A DNA stretch of 7,253 nucleotides, taken from NCBI GenBank assembly GCA_947565265.1, contig CANOFK010000051.1, forward strand, positions 1 to 7,253. Direction: 5' to 3'. The position numbers and the translations under genes were made by a program. Shown piece after piece: positions 7,059 to 7,253 of this stretch (position 1 is its first letter; each line of letters begins with the position of its first letter). Below the pieces are notes generated by a model. The model had not been told where the DNA came from and made no database searches. It worked only from the letters and a program-made list of their open reading frames with translations. Source of the stretch: an uncultured Clostridia bacterium. Lineage in GTDB: Bacteria > Bacillota > Clostridia > Oscillospirales > Acutalibacteraceae.

Positions 7059-7068
7059 GGTATATACC
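7059..7068. promoter_or_regulatory. Perfect 10-bp palindrome, possible operator
   Basis: GGTATATACC reads the same on both strands. It lies roughly 70-78 bases upstream of the predicted transcription start, a position compatible with an activator site. Function is inference; a short AT-rich palindrome can occur by chance. Confidence 0.25.
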
Positions 7069-7099
7069 AATATAATAGGGGCATACTGGCGATGTGATA

Positions 7100-7119
7100 C
7101 CGGGACACAAAATTCCCGG
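7100..7119. repeat. Short inverted repeat (6-bp stem, 8-base loop)
   Basis: CCGGGA and TCCCGG flank an 8-base AT-rich spacer. No run of T follows on either strand, so it does not look like an intrinsic terminator. It may be a protein-binding site or chance. Confidence 0.25.
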
Positions 7120-7253
7120 ACGGAATGATAGGTGGGCGGCCGGCGGCGGCAGCGGGAAATATGAAGGAATTTAGGACGGTAATGCAGGATTGAGAATTAA
7201 AACTTTCATGGCTGGGATAATGCACAAAATTGCGGCGGCGGCTTTGACATTTG

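Larger units (their letters stand above)
6958..7253. other. Intergenic region upstream of the gene cluster
   Basis: These 296 bases are visibly richer in A and T than the coding DNA to the left and carry no convincing gene. They hold the predicted promoter, the kinase ribosome site, the palindrome and the small inverted repeat. A perfect plus-strand TTGACA occurs at 7244-7249, and any matching -10 box would lie outside the window, so a divergent gene to the right is possible. A minus-strand frame open from the right edge to 6998 (83 codons) has no ribosome site, no recognisable protein features and runs through the promoter; I take it as chance. Confidence 0.6.

Noticed and set aside
7071..7076. 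TATAAT on the plus strand.
   Set aside because: The sequence 17 bases upstream is GC-rich and has no -35 resemblance, and no plus-strand gene follows inside the window.
6998..7253. A minus-strand frame open from the right edge to 6998, possibly the end of an upstream gene.
   Set aside because: No ribosome site, no family resemblance, Pro/Ser/Arg-rich product, and it runs through the predicted -35 and -10 boxes.

Overview
The window looks like a chromosomal segment of a high-GC member of the Bacillota, most probably class Clostridia (Oscillospiraceae-like). The basis is GC-rich coding DNA with strong Shine-Dalgarno sequences such as AAAGGAGG, a split two-gene ThrE exporter, and protein features typical of gut Clostridia. 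The taxonomic call is inferred from style, not from a marker gene. I see no rRNA, tRNA, CRISPR array, insertion sequence or phage gene.

All seven supported genes lie on the minus strand, so the reading order is from the right edge to the left edge. A 296-base non-coding region (6958-7253) carries a convincing minus-strand promoter just upstream of the first gene. The order is: a soluble hybrid sensor histidine kinase (5080-6957); a 618-residue protein with a degenerate HD-GYP-like C-terminus (3227-5083); the large and small subunits of a ThrE-type threonine/serine exporter (2406-3182 and 1951-2409); an RluA-family pseudouridine synthase (929-1912); an ElaA-like GNAT acetyltransferase (469-927); and the first 159 codons of a family-4-like glycosyltransferase, cut by the left edge (1-478).

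The genes are tightly packed. Kinase/HD protein and the two ThrE halves each overlap by ATGA. RluA/GNAT are separated by one base, and GNAT/glycosyltransferase overlap by 10 bases. The two larger gaps (44 and 38 bases) hold no visible terminator. The simplest reading is one long operon, or a signalling pair followed by read-through into transport, rRNA-modification and envelope genes.

The most interesting part is the kinase/HD pair. The kinase has an intact catalytic core, then an inactive-looking pseudo-receiver, then an intact receiver, with no membrane segment. Its translationally coupled partner keeps the GYP motif and several histidines of an HD-GYP phosphodiesterase but has lost key metal-binding acidic residues. 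This suggests a regulatory or binding role rather than c-di-GMP hydrolysis. The remaining genes are ordinary members of known families.
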